From Sipunculus nudus (lineage: Eukaryota > Annelida > Sipuncula > Golfingiida > Sipunculidae), in the NCBI GenBank assembly GCA_026874595.1, contig CM049310.1:21428058-21492057 (forward strand): DNA of 64,000 nucleotides, read 5' to 3'. A program made the position numbers and the translations under genes. The stretch's first letter is position 1. Each line of letters opens with the position of its first letter. The notes below the pieces were generated by a model. That model worked only from the letters and a program-made list of their open reading frames with translations. It made no database searches and was not told where the DNA came from. Positions 14,368 to 26,609 of this stretch are shown here, piece by piece.

Positions 14368-14879
14368 GGCGGCGAAACCGGGGGCAGGCGGGGGGTGGGT
14401 GGGGGGGGGGGGGTCCGTTGTGGGGGCTTAGCCCCCACCCCCACACACACACATAAAAAATGATTGGTATAAATACATATACTATTTCATTATTGCGTAT
14501 TTGCACTCTCACATATATATATCCTCCTCTGCTCAATTCTTTGAGTATACTATATATACAGGGTCGCAGCCTCCGGGATTGAGGTGCAAAAAAAAAAAAA
14601 AAAAAAAAAAATTGCAAAGTTGATATTCAATGTGAAAATGCATCCATTGCTAGACAAATAATAATCTCTTTACAAGGAGATACTGTTTCACCAAATAAGC
14701 ATTGACCAATAAATAACAGCAAAAATGCGCCAGAATGCAGTAGGTCTGTAGTATACATACAGTTTTTCAAAATTTTCCACACTGTGGGAGGGGGTGGTCA
14801 CCCTCCCACACCCTCCCCTCTCGAGCATTTCCCCCTCGAATCCGCTCACTGCTCCCCGCCCATAGGGTCAGGCTACGGC

Positions 14880-14922
<43 letters not shown>

Positions 14923-14980
14923 TATATAGTGGTCTTCTATTGTCCCCCCCCCCCCCATGAAAATTTGGTTTCGCCGCCAA
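14368..14980. mobile_element. Short TIR element with GGCGGCGAAACC ends
   Basis: GGCGGCGAAACC at about 14369 and its complement at about 14968 bound a 0.6-kb segment holding poly-G, poly-A and (TA)n tracts. No clean target-site duplication was found. Non-coding. Confidence 0.6.
14882..14937. repeat. (TA)n microsatellite
   Basis: About 55 bp of nearly pure TA inside the GGCGGCGAAACC element. Confidence 0.95.
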
Positions 14981-15219
14981 TGATTTATTTAATAAACCTT
15001 ATAAAAATTAAGAGTTATTTAGATTATATTATCGTGTGTCCAGTTCTCTATCTTACCTTTATTTTACCCATTTAGCCGATATTTTACCTTTTCGGGACGC
15101 CTTAAGTGTTTTTAAAACTACAATGCTTGGAAAAGATTCCCCTGCATGCAGTGGCGTCAATTTTTCTTCCAGGGTGGGGGGGGGGGATGACTCGCCGACA
15201 CCCCCCCCTCTCACACACA

Positions 15220-15222
<3 letters not shown>

Positions 15223-15282
<60 letters not shown>

Positions 15283-15285
15283 ATA

Positions 15286-15322
<37 letters not shown>
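15223..15322. repeat. (TA)n microsatellite, interrupted
   Basis: About 100 bp of TA repeats in the centre of the 485-bp hAT-like MITE. Confidence 0.95.
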
Positions 15323-15323
<1 letters not shown>

Positions 15324-15489
15324 ACTTTTTTGGCGCCTGTATGACACGTTTTAAATATACATATATATACTTAATTACATTTCAAATATATTTCAATATA
15401 ATATTTCACAGTAAACTCATAAATGGAGCATGTTTTTTATTTTATTCAAATCTATATTTCATTTACAATAATATTGACTTTAAATATAC

Positions 15490-15491
<2 letters not shown>

Positions 15492-15530
<39 letters not shown>
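15492..15530. repeat. (TA)n microsatellite
   Basis: A second TA tract in the right half of the same MITE. Confidence 0.95.
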
Positions 15531-15532
<2 letters not shown>

Positions 15533-16189
15533 CTCTGAAAAGTTGGGGGGATGATAACATTGACCATCCCCCCCTTGCCAAAAAGTGGGGGGGGGGGGTA
15601 TATACCCCCATCCCCCCTATATTGACGCCCCTGCCTGCATGGTAGTATAGTGACTCTGACGTTATTTTATGGGAGTGGCGCCGTATGATTATGTCCAGGA
15701 ACGGCTCACATACCGAGTCGAAAAATAGCTGGATAATAATCGTACCGCATTGTCGTTGCCGCACTGTGCCCATGTGATAACTCCAAACAATTTTCATATG
15801 ACCGATTATTTTCCGTAGCCGCATTATCGTTGTCGGAGTCGATTTTGGAAAACGGATGAATGTGTATACAGCTTAGGTTCATTTCATTTGCTTTCAACTT
15901 TCAGGTTTGCGTACAGGCCCGCGACCAGCAAGGGTGCTTAAAATCACATGGCTGATGCAACCGATACATAGGCTTACAGTGAAACCTAGGTGAGCCTGGC
16001 TGGTTCTTGAGCACTGTCCAGTGAACGACAGAAGATAAAGTCAACCAGTTTTTTAAAAAAAAGGAAAAACTTGTATGAGTATGAAGGTATTGCATGGATA
16101 CTCAGGGTTGGGGGTGTACATTTGAAGGTATATGAGGGTGCTGGGCCAAGAAGTTTGTATGTTGAGGGTCAGTATTGACTGGCAATTTA

Positions 16190-16486
16190 TCGCCTCCGCC
16201 AGGAGCTAGGTATGATCGAGTTCATTCCTTTTCGTGTGTGTGTTTGTGATTGTGTGTGTGTTTATTAACAACATAACTCACGCGATCATGAATGGAATGG
16301 CATGACATTTTCTAGGCCCTTTGAGAATGGGCCAAGGAAGAATCGATTAGATTTTGGTGTGGATCGTTATCATGGTCCGGATTCAGGCAGTCACTGTAAA
16401 TGCATCAATGAGCCTGGGAATATTGGTCGAATAAGTGAATACCCACATGGCGGAAGCTTGCATTCCTTGAAATGCAGATTTCTAGT
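16190..16486 (+). mobile_element. CCTCCGCCA...TGGCGGA interspersed repeat
   Basis: It begins CGCCTCCGCCAGGAG, has a GTGTGTG stretch, then a AACTCACGCGATCATGAATG-type block, and ends near GGCGGAAGCTTGCATTCC. This layout matches, from memory, a repeat seen in many marine animals. Start and end motifs are complementary. No ORF of transposon size. Confidence 0.55.
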
Positions 16487-16949
16487 GATGTGTGCATTAA
16501 CTGCAAACTCGGACCACTCACCGCCTTTATAGTAGTCCTAAGACGAATTTAATTCTACGATTTATGAAACTGTACGTACTTTAAATATGTAATTTATATT
16601 TTAAATTTAATTTAACAGAGCAAAACTTTAAATTAAAAAGTTTCGGTCTCGAAAAAAATACACGTAAAGTTACCCCGCCCCAAGGTAATACAGGAATTTC
16701 GAAAGTCTGTGACATACCCGAGACAGTGCGCGTCTTCCTTCGTTGGGACTTGTTGAGCAGACGACATGCTTGTAACAGAGAATGGTTTCTCCTTTAAATA
16801 CCAGAGGGCGTTACTGAGTGAAGTCAAACCTGGAGTTTGTCCGTGTCATGGTTAGATCAAAATTACAGTATTTGTCACAGATCAAGAAAAAGATTTTGGC
16901 TTACATTGCACATGCGATGCTTAGTTAATGCTTAGTTAATTACGTTAGT

Positions 16950-19700
16950 TCCTTGCCACAAAAAACATCCATATTAATGTATTTTGCCTTGGAACAATTC
17001 AGATACATCATATTTCAATTTGCTAAAATAAAATATGCCCTGCCGTTACATTTATACCTACGCAACTGGTGTATTAAGAAGCCGCGCTGCATTACGGGGA
17101 TAGGAATTCATTACCCACAATCCCTAACCAGCAGAGACGTATTCTTGTAAGTATTTGGCATTAAATATTGCTTGTATTTTTCTTCTCAAAAGAGTTCCGC
17201 CTCCTCCGTCGCGTGTCCGGTTGAAAGTATGAAGGAATGCTGAATAGAAATATTCAAAACATGGTACAATTATACGTTTACATGTGAAATGGTGCCCTAT
17301 CATTCTGTTGTGACCTCTGAGCTTTTGCAATTGCATGGCGTCCAACAATTAAGCCTGTTTGGCTGAAAATCGTACATATCTCCGGAGTGGTTGAACGTAC
17401 TGGCTTGCAATTAATGTTGCTTGTTTATGTTTCTTGGATGGTTTGATCTCATACACAAGATTAGTGGCACCATTGACCATTTTTTCTCCGTCTCCGTTTC
17501 TCACTGAGAAATACCCATTTTAGGAATAAAACCACCAAACCTTACATATCTTAGGAATGTCTGGATGCATCTGTCTCAAATTTTAAATCCCTGGTAGGAT
17601 TTTCTTGCACACAATACTGTAGGTGACACCTACAATAATTTATCCGTTTGGCACAACTTCAACTAGCTACAGGCCTGTAACGCTAACAAATCTATTTGTT
17701 CTTTCTTGTTTGCGTTACAGCTCCTAAGGTGGAGAGTTTACCCTCTAAAGCTTGGTCAGATCTGACCTGAAGTGGTTCAGACCATGATATTCAGCGTTCA
17801 GCGAGAGGACAACCCCCACATATAACACATAATACAGCTGTGTTGACTTAGTTGAGATGTAAATTGTAACTTAAATGCCCAGTATGTATAAAATTCCTGG
17901 CACTTACTCTCAAGAAAACCAGACAATATTTACCTTCATCAGCTCATATTTACAGCCTGGCAAGGCACGCTGGGAAGGCTTAGGAGGGTCTTTTCTTGTG
18001 TGACGTCATTGGTATTTATGAGGGAACCACCATATTTGGGTGTTTTTAGCTAAATTGCATAGATCTCCCTTTTAATTTACATAAGATTCCCATTTGGGGT
18101 TGTGTCGAATAAGAGGGGAAACTTTCACCAATAGGTGTTTGGACTCCATTCCTGAATGGAGTCTGAATGTTTGGGCTAAACTTCAACTCACCGTTACTGC
18201 TACATAACAACAATGTAAGCAAAGTTGTTTAATCGATTTCTTTCACATTATGCTTGTGCATAGATATATGCACCCTCATTAATCTGGAGCCATACCTGTA
18301 CTGGGGGACGGACGTTGGTCTCTTTAAAATAGTTTTAAAGTCTCTCTTAAAAAGATTAAGTTTGGGAAAAGATCAAACAAAACCTTCAATATCTCAGGCG
18401 TGGCTGAATTGATAGTGAAAATATTATCTGTCTGGAGATCACTGATAGCTTTACGTCTTACACCATGCAGACTGTGTGTTGTTTTAAACTAATTATCACA
18501 GTATCACTGCATGAAACTTTAAAAATTCAAGCTGTTTAACTTCAAATCCAATGGACAAATTTCTTTCAATTTAGGCCTATGTATCTTCTTAAATACGTCT
18601 GAGGCTAGTGGGTATGCAGATTTGTAAACTGGCTTCATGTGATCAGGAAACTGGCCTTGACATCATATAATTATTGGTCAATTCTCTTGAGCTGGTTCAT
18701 TTACAATTCTGAAAATATATATTCCAATAGATCTTCGCTCGCTCTTTCCCATTGTATACACGGGGATCACAAGACCTATGAAGGTTGGTATGTCAGGTTT
18801 AGTAATATTTCAGCACTTCCGATGCCAGAAATTCCGAGGGATCCCCCGTGAAGAGACATTCGGATTCCAAGCCTTGACATCCTTTGGACGAATAAATATT
18901 ATCTTGTTTGTCCTATTATTAAAGCTACATGAATATAAAATGATCAACTTTCCGCATGGACATTTTACACTTTTTAGCGTTTTGATAGCGATTTGATGTT
19001 AAACAGATCATGTTTTAAGACCATATGTTTTAAGCAAACACGTGTTCAAGGGTGTCGGCGTTCCTTTCCGCTTTCACGCGATTTCCCGTGCGATCTTATG
19101 AAACTGTAATTTATTAACCGGAAGTTGAGAAAACGGAGTACGGAGGCCTTGTGACCAGTGTCTTTGTTGAATTTTTCTGTAATTGGAGCGTTTTTGTCGC
19201 ATTTCTATGCGTAAAGCCGGTGTCAGACAGAATAACCAACCAAAACCTTTATTTTATGAAACTAACTAAGGGCATGGAAAGAAAAAAGTTTAAAAATGTT
19301 TAAGCACCTATTCGACATGGGCGCTATTTAAGCGATTTAAGCTATCGATCCGCTTTTCATTCGCTTTCCCGGTGTGATAGGTGATAAACAGGGCGTTTTG
19401 TCCAGTTGACTGTTTGGCGTTTAACTACGATTACAATATATATTGAACATGTCCAACCGTCTGTGCGTCCAAATGGTCATGCGTTTTCTGCGGTCTCATG
19501 CGTTTGTATGCAAATTTATGCATGGTCATGTGTTCGGTCAGGCGTTTGAGACGTTCACATAACGCGAGCAACAAAGTGGCAAAAACGCAAGGAAAACGCG
19601 AAAGTGTGCGGGCCATTTAAAACTGCAAGGAAACGCAAACTGGGTGCAACTAATTACAGAAATGGAAGAAATTATTAAGAGTTGAGTGAAACGGACGGTT
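16950..19700. other. CpG-richer single-copy sequence, no gene assigned
   Basis: Base composition is less AT-rich than the flanks, above all at 18.7-19.7 kb. On the plus strand there is a strong donor (TTCTT|gtaagt at 17148) and a strong acceptor (gcgttacag, before 17721), but the frames after it stop quickly. A spliced non-coding RNA or a promoter region would fit; neither is shown. Confidence 0.3.
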
Positions 19701-19829
19701 CGCTCACTGGTATTACTCTGTCCTGCATATGAGACATCCAATGTGTATTTTAATCTTTATTACGTGATTAGTATTCTTTAGAAACTAGCTTTCAAATTTT
19801 TAGAAGTTTTAGAAAGAAGAAACAGGTAT

Positions 19830-20310
19830 ATACTTTACCTTGATTAAATGAAGTTATATTCCTGAAAAAAGTCTTTAGCTTCATTTCAGCAATTCTTATG
19901 TTAAGTGAGTAAATGTATTCCTGAATTTTTACAAGGTGCATTATGTTCGGGCCCATAACTACAACAATTTAAGCAATACTGGCCTAATTTTTGTTGTATG
20001 TACATAGGACATATATGGAAGAATATGCATATTAAATATAGTTAAAATCAGATCAGTGGATTTGATATTAGACAGTCTTGAAGTGTAACAATGGGTTTTA
20101 AAGGGAAAACGGAGGTTTTTCCTTAATATCTTAAGAGAAACGAAATCCTAGTGACCCATTTTTCGGTATGGTAGGAGATTTTAGGGACATCTAACTGTAT
20201 GCAAATTTTGGATTCATAGGTCTTACGGTTTCAAAATGTGCCCTGTTAACGGACGGACGGACCACGGACCATGAATTTAGCTCAGATGACTTATAGTCAG
20301 CTGAGCTAAA
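19830..20310 (+). repeat. Family C repeat copy, 3' part with terminal hairpin
   Basis: Homologous to 29.27-29.5, 30.45-30.95 and 31.95-32.48 kb: shared blocks include AAGTGAGTAAAT, CATTATGTTYGGGCC, TGTACATAGGA and GGTAGGAGAT. It closes with GGACGGACGGACC and a hairpin at 20276-20310 whose arms are TTTAGCTCAG and CTGAGCTAAA. Confidence 0.85.
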
Positions 20311-20808
20311 TTTAGAATTTTTTTTCTTGAAAAAAAAGGGAAAAATAGGAATAACTCTCCAAAATAGGGAAAAATTTGGAACCTGACGCCCTGGAGTCCT
20401 GAATGATACTGACCGGTCAATGGAATTACAGAGCTGGGCAATGATGCCCAAAGACAAATGTCATGAAATCTCGCAGGATTCTTCGATATTAGCCCTGGAA
20501 ATATATATTTTTTTATTTTCATGATTTTCATATGCTGGTATAACATGTGTAGTGTCCTTTAGTTCATTTCTATGAATAATTGACTGACATGTTATCATGC
20601 AAAAATGTTTATTTAATATGATTTTATTTATGAGCATGTCAAGGTATTATTTACAAGAGAACAAGAACTATTTCAGTTTTGATTTTTTTATTCAGACATT
20701 TGTATGATAAAAACACATCGTTAAATGTCTTTGGTCTCATTCCAATTCAAATTTGGCACAGAAATACTGAAAATCAGTAGACGTACACAACAAATATCAC
20801 AGTTTCAA

Positions 20809-22080
20809 CAAGAGCTTTGTGGCTCTCACCCTGGCGAAAATGTTCCTACCATATTCAAACTTAGCTAAACATAGTAAAATATGGAAATGAAAGGCAATGG
20901 CCCATTTGGTGATTTAAATGTACATGTTTCATGAAGATACCACGCATGTCTTTTATCTATGATATATTAAACTGTAAAATAAATATTAACATAATTATGT
21001 AATTTTCATAAATAACAATACTTATTTGTACTTTAAATAAAAGTCTCACAAACACTGTTTTAGCATATCAATCCATAGAGTGTTTCAGTTAATTTTTCCA
21101 CATATTTAAATGTTAACAATTAATAGGCATGGAATTCCATCCTGCAAAGCAAAAATTCTCTATTTCAATGATAACTACTATGATAATAATATTACTTAAA
21201 GTAGCTAAAATAAATTCTCTGACCAGGGGATATGTTGACCCTCTAAAACTAAATTCTTGGTCTTTGGTCTAAAATACACCCTGAAAAATGACACTGCAAT
21301 GGCATCATGTGCATAAAAATAATCAGATTAAAATAAATCTACAGATAAACAAAAATACACTTTACAACACACAAAACAAATATGCACAGTAACACCTATA
21401 TACACATCACTTAATTCAATTAGATCAATAATACTGATTTAAACAAAGTTCAAACATCTGCTTTTGTAGTGTTACTTCCTCTACATTTATCCATGTTAAT
21501 TGTTAAGTCATTGGTTCAGTTCTCTTGCTTGCAATATCAGGATATATTTCTGAGATCTAAGAATACATTTACTAAGAAGCACCATCTAATCATAACATCA
21601 AATGTAACAAACCATCAAAATATAAAATGCAGGTTGTAAGATAAATATAGAAAGAAGAATTACTAATACAATATTTTTGGTCAGATGAAATTCTGGGATG
21701 ACACTTAGTCGTGCTACATTCAAAATAGTTCTCAGGTAAGATGTCCACCTTAAGACATTATATGCTAGTTCTGAATAAAAAATACAAAAAACAGGTGAAA
21801 ATTGTAAAAATAAATATAATAATAGACACTCCAAGTGGTGTTAGGATATAATGTTTCCCAACTGTCTGTTTCTTAAGTACACTGCAGTAATTTACACTTA
21901 AAGAATTAGAGTTATTCTGTTTATTTATCAAATTGCTCATGCACATTAATGTAGGACTTGCTCAATAGATGGCGCTGCCACTCATAACAGAAAAGCACAC
22001 TATTTACTATCAATTATTCAACAGGAATGGTAGGAAAGTTAGGATCATTCACATGACAAGAATAAATCTTCTGTAATCCT
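20809..22080. other. AT-rich sequence opening with a hairpin-start repeat
   Basis: AACAAGAGCTTTGTGGCTCTCACC at 20.81 kb has the AACAAG-plus-hairpin start of the other families (arms AGAGC and GCTCT). No matching 3' end was found. The remainder has dense stops and no exon. Confidence 0.4.
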
Positions 22081-22104
22081 GGATATACTGTCTGAGGCGA
22101 GCTA

Positions 22105-22106
<2 letters not shown>

Positions 22107-22146
<40 letters not shown>
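22107..22146. repeat. (TA)n microsatellite, left flank of hairpin element
   Basis: About 38 bp of TA immediately left of the inverted structure at 22.15-22.37 kb. Confidence 0.95.
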
Positions 22147-22148
<2 letters not shown>

Positions 22149-22375
22149 AGTGGTATAGCCGTGTTAGTCTGTAGTTGAAGCGAAAGTTAAGATAAACAGT
22201 GACGCCTTTTAGATAGACTAGTTTATTAACACACGAGCTTTCTAAGTACAAAGACTTCTTCGTCCGGTGGTAATTAAGTGCCACCTGACGAAGAAGTCTT
22301 TGTACTTCGAAAGCTCGTGTGTTAATAAACTAGTTAGTCTATCTAAAAGGCGTCACTGTTTATCTTAACTTTCGC
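22147..22375. mobile_element. Inverted pair of hammerhead-bearing retroelement ends (Penelope-like) in (TA)n
   Basis: Two arms of about 95 bp (22172-22267 and 22283-22374) are near-perfect inverted copies. The plus-strand arm reads CTGACGA (22285-22291), a stem of GAAGT/ACTTC (22293-22297 with 22304-22308), then GAAA (22309-22312), and later TAGTC (22335-22339): the core order of a hammerhead ribozyme. The minus arm has substitutions in the core. Penelope-like elements are known to carry hammerhead motifs and to sit in AT repeats. Stem III pairing is poor here, so activity is unproven. Confidence 0.6.
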
Positions 22376-22403
22376 TATATATATATATATGTATATATAT
22401 ATG

Positions 22404-22452
<49 letters not shown>
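22376..22452. repeat. (TA)n microsatellite, right flank of hairpin element
   Basis: About 75 bp of TA with a few G interruptions. Confidence 0.95.
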
Positions 22453-22453
<1 letters not shown>

Positions 22454-23730
22454 CAGCCGTGAACTAAGGTTAAGCTAGATATCTTCTGAGCATATTATAA
22501 CAAGAGCCAAATGACCTGAAAGGGCTTTGCATAAAAATCTTACATTCAGCAAAATACAGGTAATATGCAAAATTAATTGCTCCTAAAAAGTAAAATGCCT
22601 TCTTCAGGTTGCCTGAAATAATACTTTGGTATACTTTGGACTCACCTTGAGGACATGCCAAGGAACAATTATGATCCAACTGCTGGTGTAATACTGTGTC
22701 TTGGAAATGAAGAGTTAAGAATCCAATGGAATCCATTGAACTAAGCCATTACAAGCATATACTACTATGTTTATCACTGGGTCACTTTAATAGAAATGTT
22801 TGGCTCCAAGCTGCCATAAACTAGGTCAAACTTACCTAATTGTTTTATGCCAGATCTTTAGTAGGACTTATCATTTGAGCACCAACGGTCGGAATGCAGC
22901 AGTGTTACTTTATTTATATCTGATATGGAGAATATCACCTCCACATTTCTGACAATACCTAAACACTAATATAACCTAAAACAAACTAATAAACTGGCTT
23001 AGTACCAGTGAATAAATCTGTAAGATGAATCTATAACAAAGTGTGAAGATTTAAAATGATAAAAAAAAAATTATCAAAAAGACTTTATGATCCTTCTAAT
23101 ATCCTAAGTTCTTAGCAATCAATAAATCAATTCCATTGTTAATCAAAAGAAATAGAGCTAAAACAGTCAGCAATCTGCAGTACAGCTGCTGTAATAAATA
23201 TATCATAAGGGCCATAATGAACCAGCATTACTGCATAAGTTGTTATATTTTGACACAGTCCTCTATTGACTTATAATGATTAAGAAACTACAGGGTAACA
23301 TTACATCTGATCCTGTCATGCTTGTGGTGATATTTGTGCTTATGATATGTAATAAATTATATCTGATCTCTGTACTGAAGACCAGGACGTGCTGACACAC
23401 AGGTGGGTGATGCTCTACATACTTGTCTTCACACCTGTAACAGAATGAACATTATGAGACATATATTTCTTCACTTATTGTATGACAGGAAATAATTCAC
23501 ACCTAAAAAACCAGGGAAACCTCTCCTCAAGGCTACTTCTCTATTCATACACTTGAAAAGAGTCTTGTGAAGAGCAGAATCAGAGGCTGTAACTCTCCAA
23601 TACAAACACCTCTCTATTACAAGCGAAAAACCGCATTCCAGTTAGTGTCTGCGATTATATAGTCCAGAATATATAACCAATGATGATTGTTACAGAGCTA
23701 TACTAATCTTGAAAAATTAACTTAACCTGA
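22453..23730. other. AT-rich sequence, no gene seen
   Basis: Starts near an AACAAGAGCC motif at 22.5 kb. A minus-strand acceptor at 23434 precedes a short open stretch (CEDKYVEHHPPVCQHV) that would be phase-compatible with a second frame of the 25.0-kb segment; that frame has an internal stop, so I do not call an exon. Confidence 0.4.
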
Positions 23731-23739
23731 CAGATTAGA

Positions 23740-24722
23740 TGGCTAGGGTAGTGCTTTCTGAAGTTTGTTCAAATGGTCTCAGTTCAGTGACTTTTGGCTG
23801 AGTTATGGGAAGCTGAATTTAGTCATATGCCATAACATCCCATTTTAGCTCAGTGGCTACAAAGAACTTCTTCTCAAAAACCACTGGGCCAAATTCTTAA
23901 ATCTCACACATTAATTATTCTTAGATGTTGATAATTCAAGTTTGTTCAAATGGTTTTGGTTCAGTAATTTTTGGCTGAGTTATGGGAAGCTTAACTTAGC
24001 CATTTTGCTGTATTTTCCCATATGAGTTGCTAACCTGCAAAACTTTTTTTGACTGACGCCACTGAGGCCAATTTGTTAAATATTTTACAGGTATAATCCC
24101 CTGAATAATTCTTATAATAATTGTCTCATTTCTGTGCGATATTAAACAATTTGGCCATATGGTTTCAGAGAAGAAGTTTTTTGTAGCAGTCACTATGATA
24201 CAGGCACTGATGACCCCCGTACAAAAAAGGCCGATGCAGGTGGCACCACCAATATTTCAATTTCAGAATTGACTCGTGTGACCAACATTGGCATAAAATT
24301 TGGTGATGATAGCTCCAGCCATTTCTGAGATTGTAATTTTAGTATGCTTTTTTGGACAGATGACTAAGTTCAACTTCCTGTAACTTGGCCAAAAATCAAC
24401 GAACTTAAACCAATCGAACAAACTTGAGAGAGATTGTTCCAGGAATCATTTCTGTGAAATATTGGACAATTTGGCTGAACAGTTTCAGAGAAGAAGATTT
24501 TTAAAGCTTTTTTAGCTTTTTCCCTATAAAATCTAAGAAAATGCAATTAGCCAAAACTTAAGCAAAATCCGATTTTTTTAGAGGTTTTTAGATGACTAAT
24601 TTTTTGCATAAAATTTTGTGATGCTAACTCTTGCCGTTTTCAAGATAGTATAGGTTAACGTACATACGACGGACGACAGACGCCGCCACATCATCGCATA
24701 AGCTCACAGGTTTGCTAACAAG
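23740..24722. repeat. Tandem-core repeat family E, copy 2, internally inverted
   Basis: From about 24.12 to 24.72 kb it is a direct match of the 1.9-2.46-kb copy, including GCAGGTGGCACCACCAAT and the CGCATAAGCTCACAGG end. From 23.74 to about 24.1 kb the match is to the opposite strand (for example the complement of GAAAGCACTACCCTAG). The copy therefore has an inversion near its middle. Confidence 0.75.
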
Positions 24723-24942
24723 CAAAGATAATACAAAGTCTTTTTTTAAAACAATATTGGAATAATCTCTGATATGAGAAAAGGGGGAAAAAGTGTCTTT
24801 GATCACTTTTAAGTTTGAATAAATCATTGATTCATAAACATAGAAATCCTTACACATTACAATTCCTGAAAATCATATCTTTGTAAACAGAGGAAGCTTG
24901 AATGTATCAGCTGGTACCTTGAGTCTAGTGCTCCTGGACTGG

Positions 24943-25056
24943 CTACGTCACGGGACCTCTCTCTGGGATCAAAGGTGATGACCTGGCCAGGCAGACACTA
25001 CTGTATGGCGATGCAGACCTGAGTGGCTGACTGGAGGATCTCATCATTGACAGATC
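24943..25056 (-). CDS. Candidate last coding exon of CNTRL
   Basis: Below an acceptor (gtctag) at 25056 the minus strand reads 37 codons and a TAG stop, in the phase left open by exon 24. The peptide is Ser/Pro rich (DLSMMRSSSQPLRSASPYSS) and ends PERGPVT, plausible as a disordered C-terminal tail. Against it: the intron would be 8.4 kb; a second frame of the same segment also looks protein-like but carries an internal stop; and no homology is recognised. Transcript data would decide. Confidence 0.35.
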   Translation of the reverse strand, partial: DLSMMRSSSQPLRSASPYSSVCLARSSPLIPERGPVT

Positions 25057-25168
25057 CTAGACATACAAAACATTTAAAAAAAAATTAAAGCTTATAGAAA
25101 ATCAGCTGATGGTCATGCTTCATCAGATGATATACTGTGCATAAATCTTCAAAGTAAATATTTTCTAA

Positions 25169-26541
25169 TAACAAGGGACCCATGGGTCACGGCGCTCAGC
25201 TGATCTTGATTGGACTATAAATGTATCACCGTTGTGATACTATATTGAGTAGATAAAGCTTAGAATATCATTGTCATGTTGGGCTTTTATAAAGGAATAT
25301 AATGTAATATGTGAGTAAATGATATATGAAATAACCTGACTGATGGATTAATATGGAGTAAAATATAGTGGTTTATTTTTTATTTATTTGGGAGGGGTCG
25401 AAAAAAAGCAATTTATTTGAGCAAATATGAATGCAATGACAGTATGCTAAGCAGTGGTATAATGATGATAAGGCTATTTGTTGAAGGATCTATAGTGTAT
25501 GGAAAACTGCAAGAGTTCAATTTGACAGATACAAGGTTATGATTAACTATGCTGATGAGGGGATTTATGAATTTGTGACTGTATGACATAATATCTTGAC
25601 AAGATCGGTCTTGACAAGGTGCATTATTTTGATGCCCATTAGTCTATATTTGACACAATATTGACATTATTTCTGGCATGTACATAGGTACCTAAGGACA
25701 AATGGTCAACAGTACTGAACCACCTGGAAGGTTAAAATCTTAAAAATATGATGAAATTTAGATAATGTTTGAGAGGAAGAGGTAATCTGGGCCATGGTTG
25801 GTTTATATGATTGAAGAAAATGTTGCAAATAATATTTGAGACCTCATCATGCCTTTCCACTGATTACCTTTTTGATAAGCTGTTGACAGTTCAACAGCTT
25901 ACACATTTGTCTGATGAGATCCAATTTATTTGGTAAACCTTTTTTATCAATTTTATGATATGTATACAGTTGCCATAACGTCCCCATTCAACAGGTGCAA
26001 TGACTTGATGGGGGGGGGGGGGGGGGGGGTGTTGTGTTATGATTAGAGTTACAATGCCTCTGTCTCTCTGTAGATATTTTCTTTAATTATTAAATTTTAT
26101 GCTATAGCCATAGAACTATTGTTCACAGTGCCAAGGAGCAAAGCCTCAATGGGATGAAGAAGGGGATGGTGAGAGTAACAACACCCTTCCATATACATAC
26201 AGGATATGAAATTTAATTCAACAGTGCTTATAAAAAAAGTTTATTCATGAACATTAAATATTTAAAACAGACAGAAAGATGGAGAAACAAAGTAAATAAT
26301 TTTTTTCCCCATTCTACTGAGCCAAGAAAAAATTAACAATATTTGCATTTATTCCTTTTTTTTCATTACATAATTTTAATCCAAGTTTCTGAATGATACT
26401 ATAAATTTACAGTATAACATACATGTGATTGTGAATATTTCAGTTGATTCACATTTCTAAATTGCATCAACATTTATAGCTAATGTATCTAGTTTATAGT
26501 ACCTGTCAACAGAATGGGATGGAGGGAGGAAGGGAGGCAAT

Positions 26542-26609
<68 letters not shown>

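Larger units (their letters stand above)
15149..15633. mobile_element. hAT-like MITE with 8-bp target duplication
   Basis: The ends are CAGTGGCGTCAAT and the complement of CAGGGGCGTCAAT, 485 bp apart, flanked by the 8-bp direct repeat cctgcatg (15141-15148 and 15634-15641). An 8-bp duplication with CAG-type ends fits the hAT superfamily. Inside are poly-G near both ends and two long (TA)n tracts, with no transposase, so the copy is non-autonomous. Confidence 0.85.

Noticed and set aside
14327-15354. Open frames of repeating Tyr-Ile codons
   Set aside because: They are translations of (TA)n microsatellites.
17148-17950. A spliced plus-strand gene from donor 17148 to acceptor 17721
   Set aside because: The splice signals are good, but every frame after the acceptor stops within about 16 codons and no upstream coding exon is seen; kept only as a note on the region.
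23340-25056. A second gene suggested by SVNDEILQSATQVCIAIQ plus CLPGQVITFDPRERSRDV at 25.0 kb joined to CEDKYVEHHPPVCQHV at 23.4 kb
   Set aside because: The two pieces are phase-compatible, but the first has an in-frame TAG in its middle and I recognise no family, so it is at best a pseudogene; the other frame of the segment fits the CNTRL tail better.
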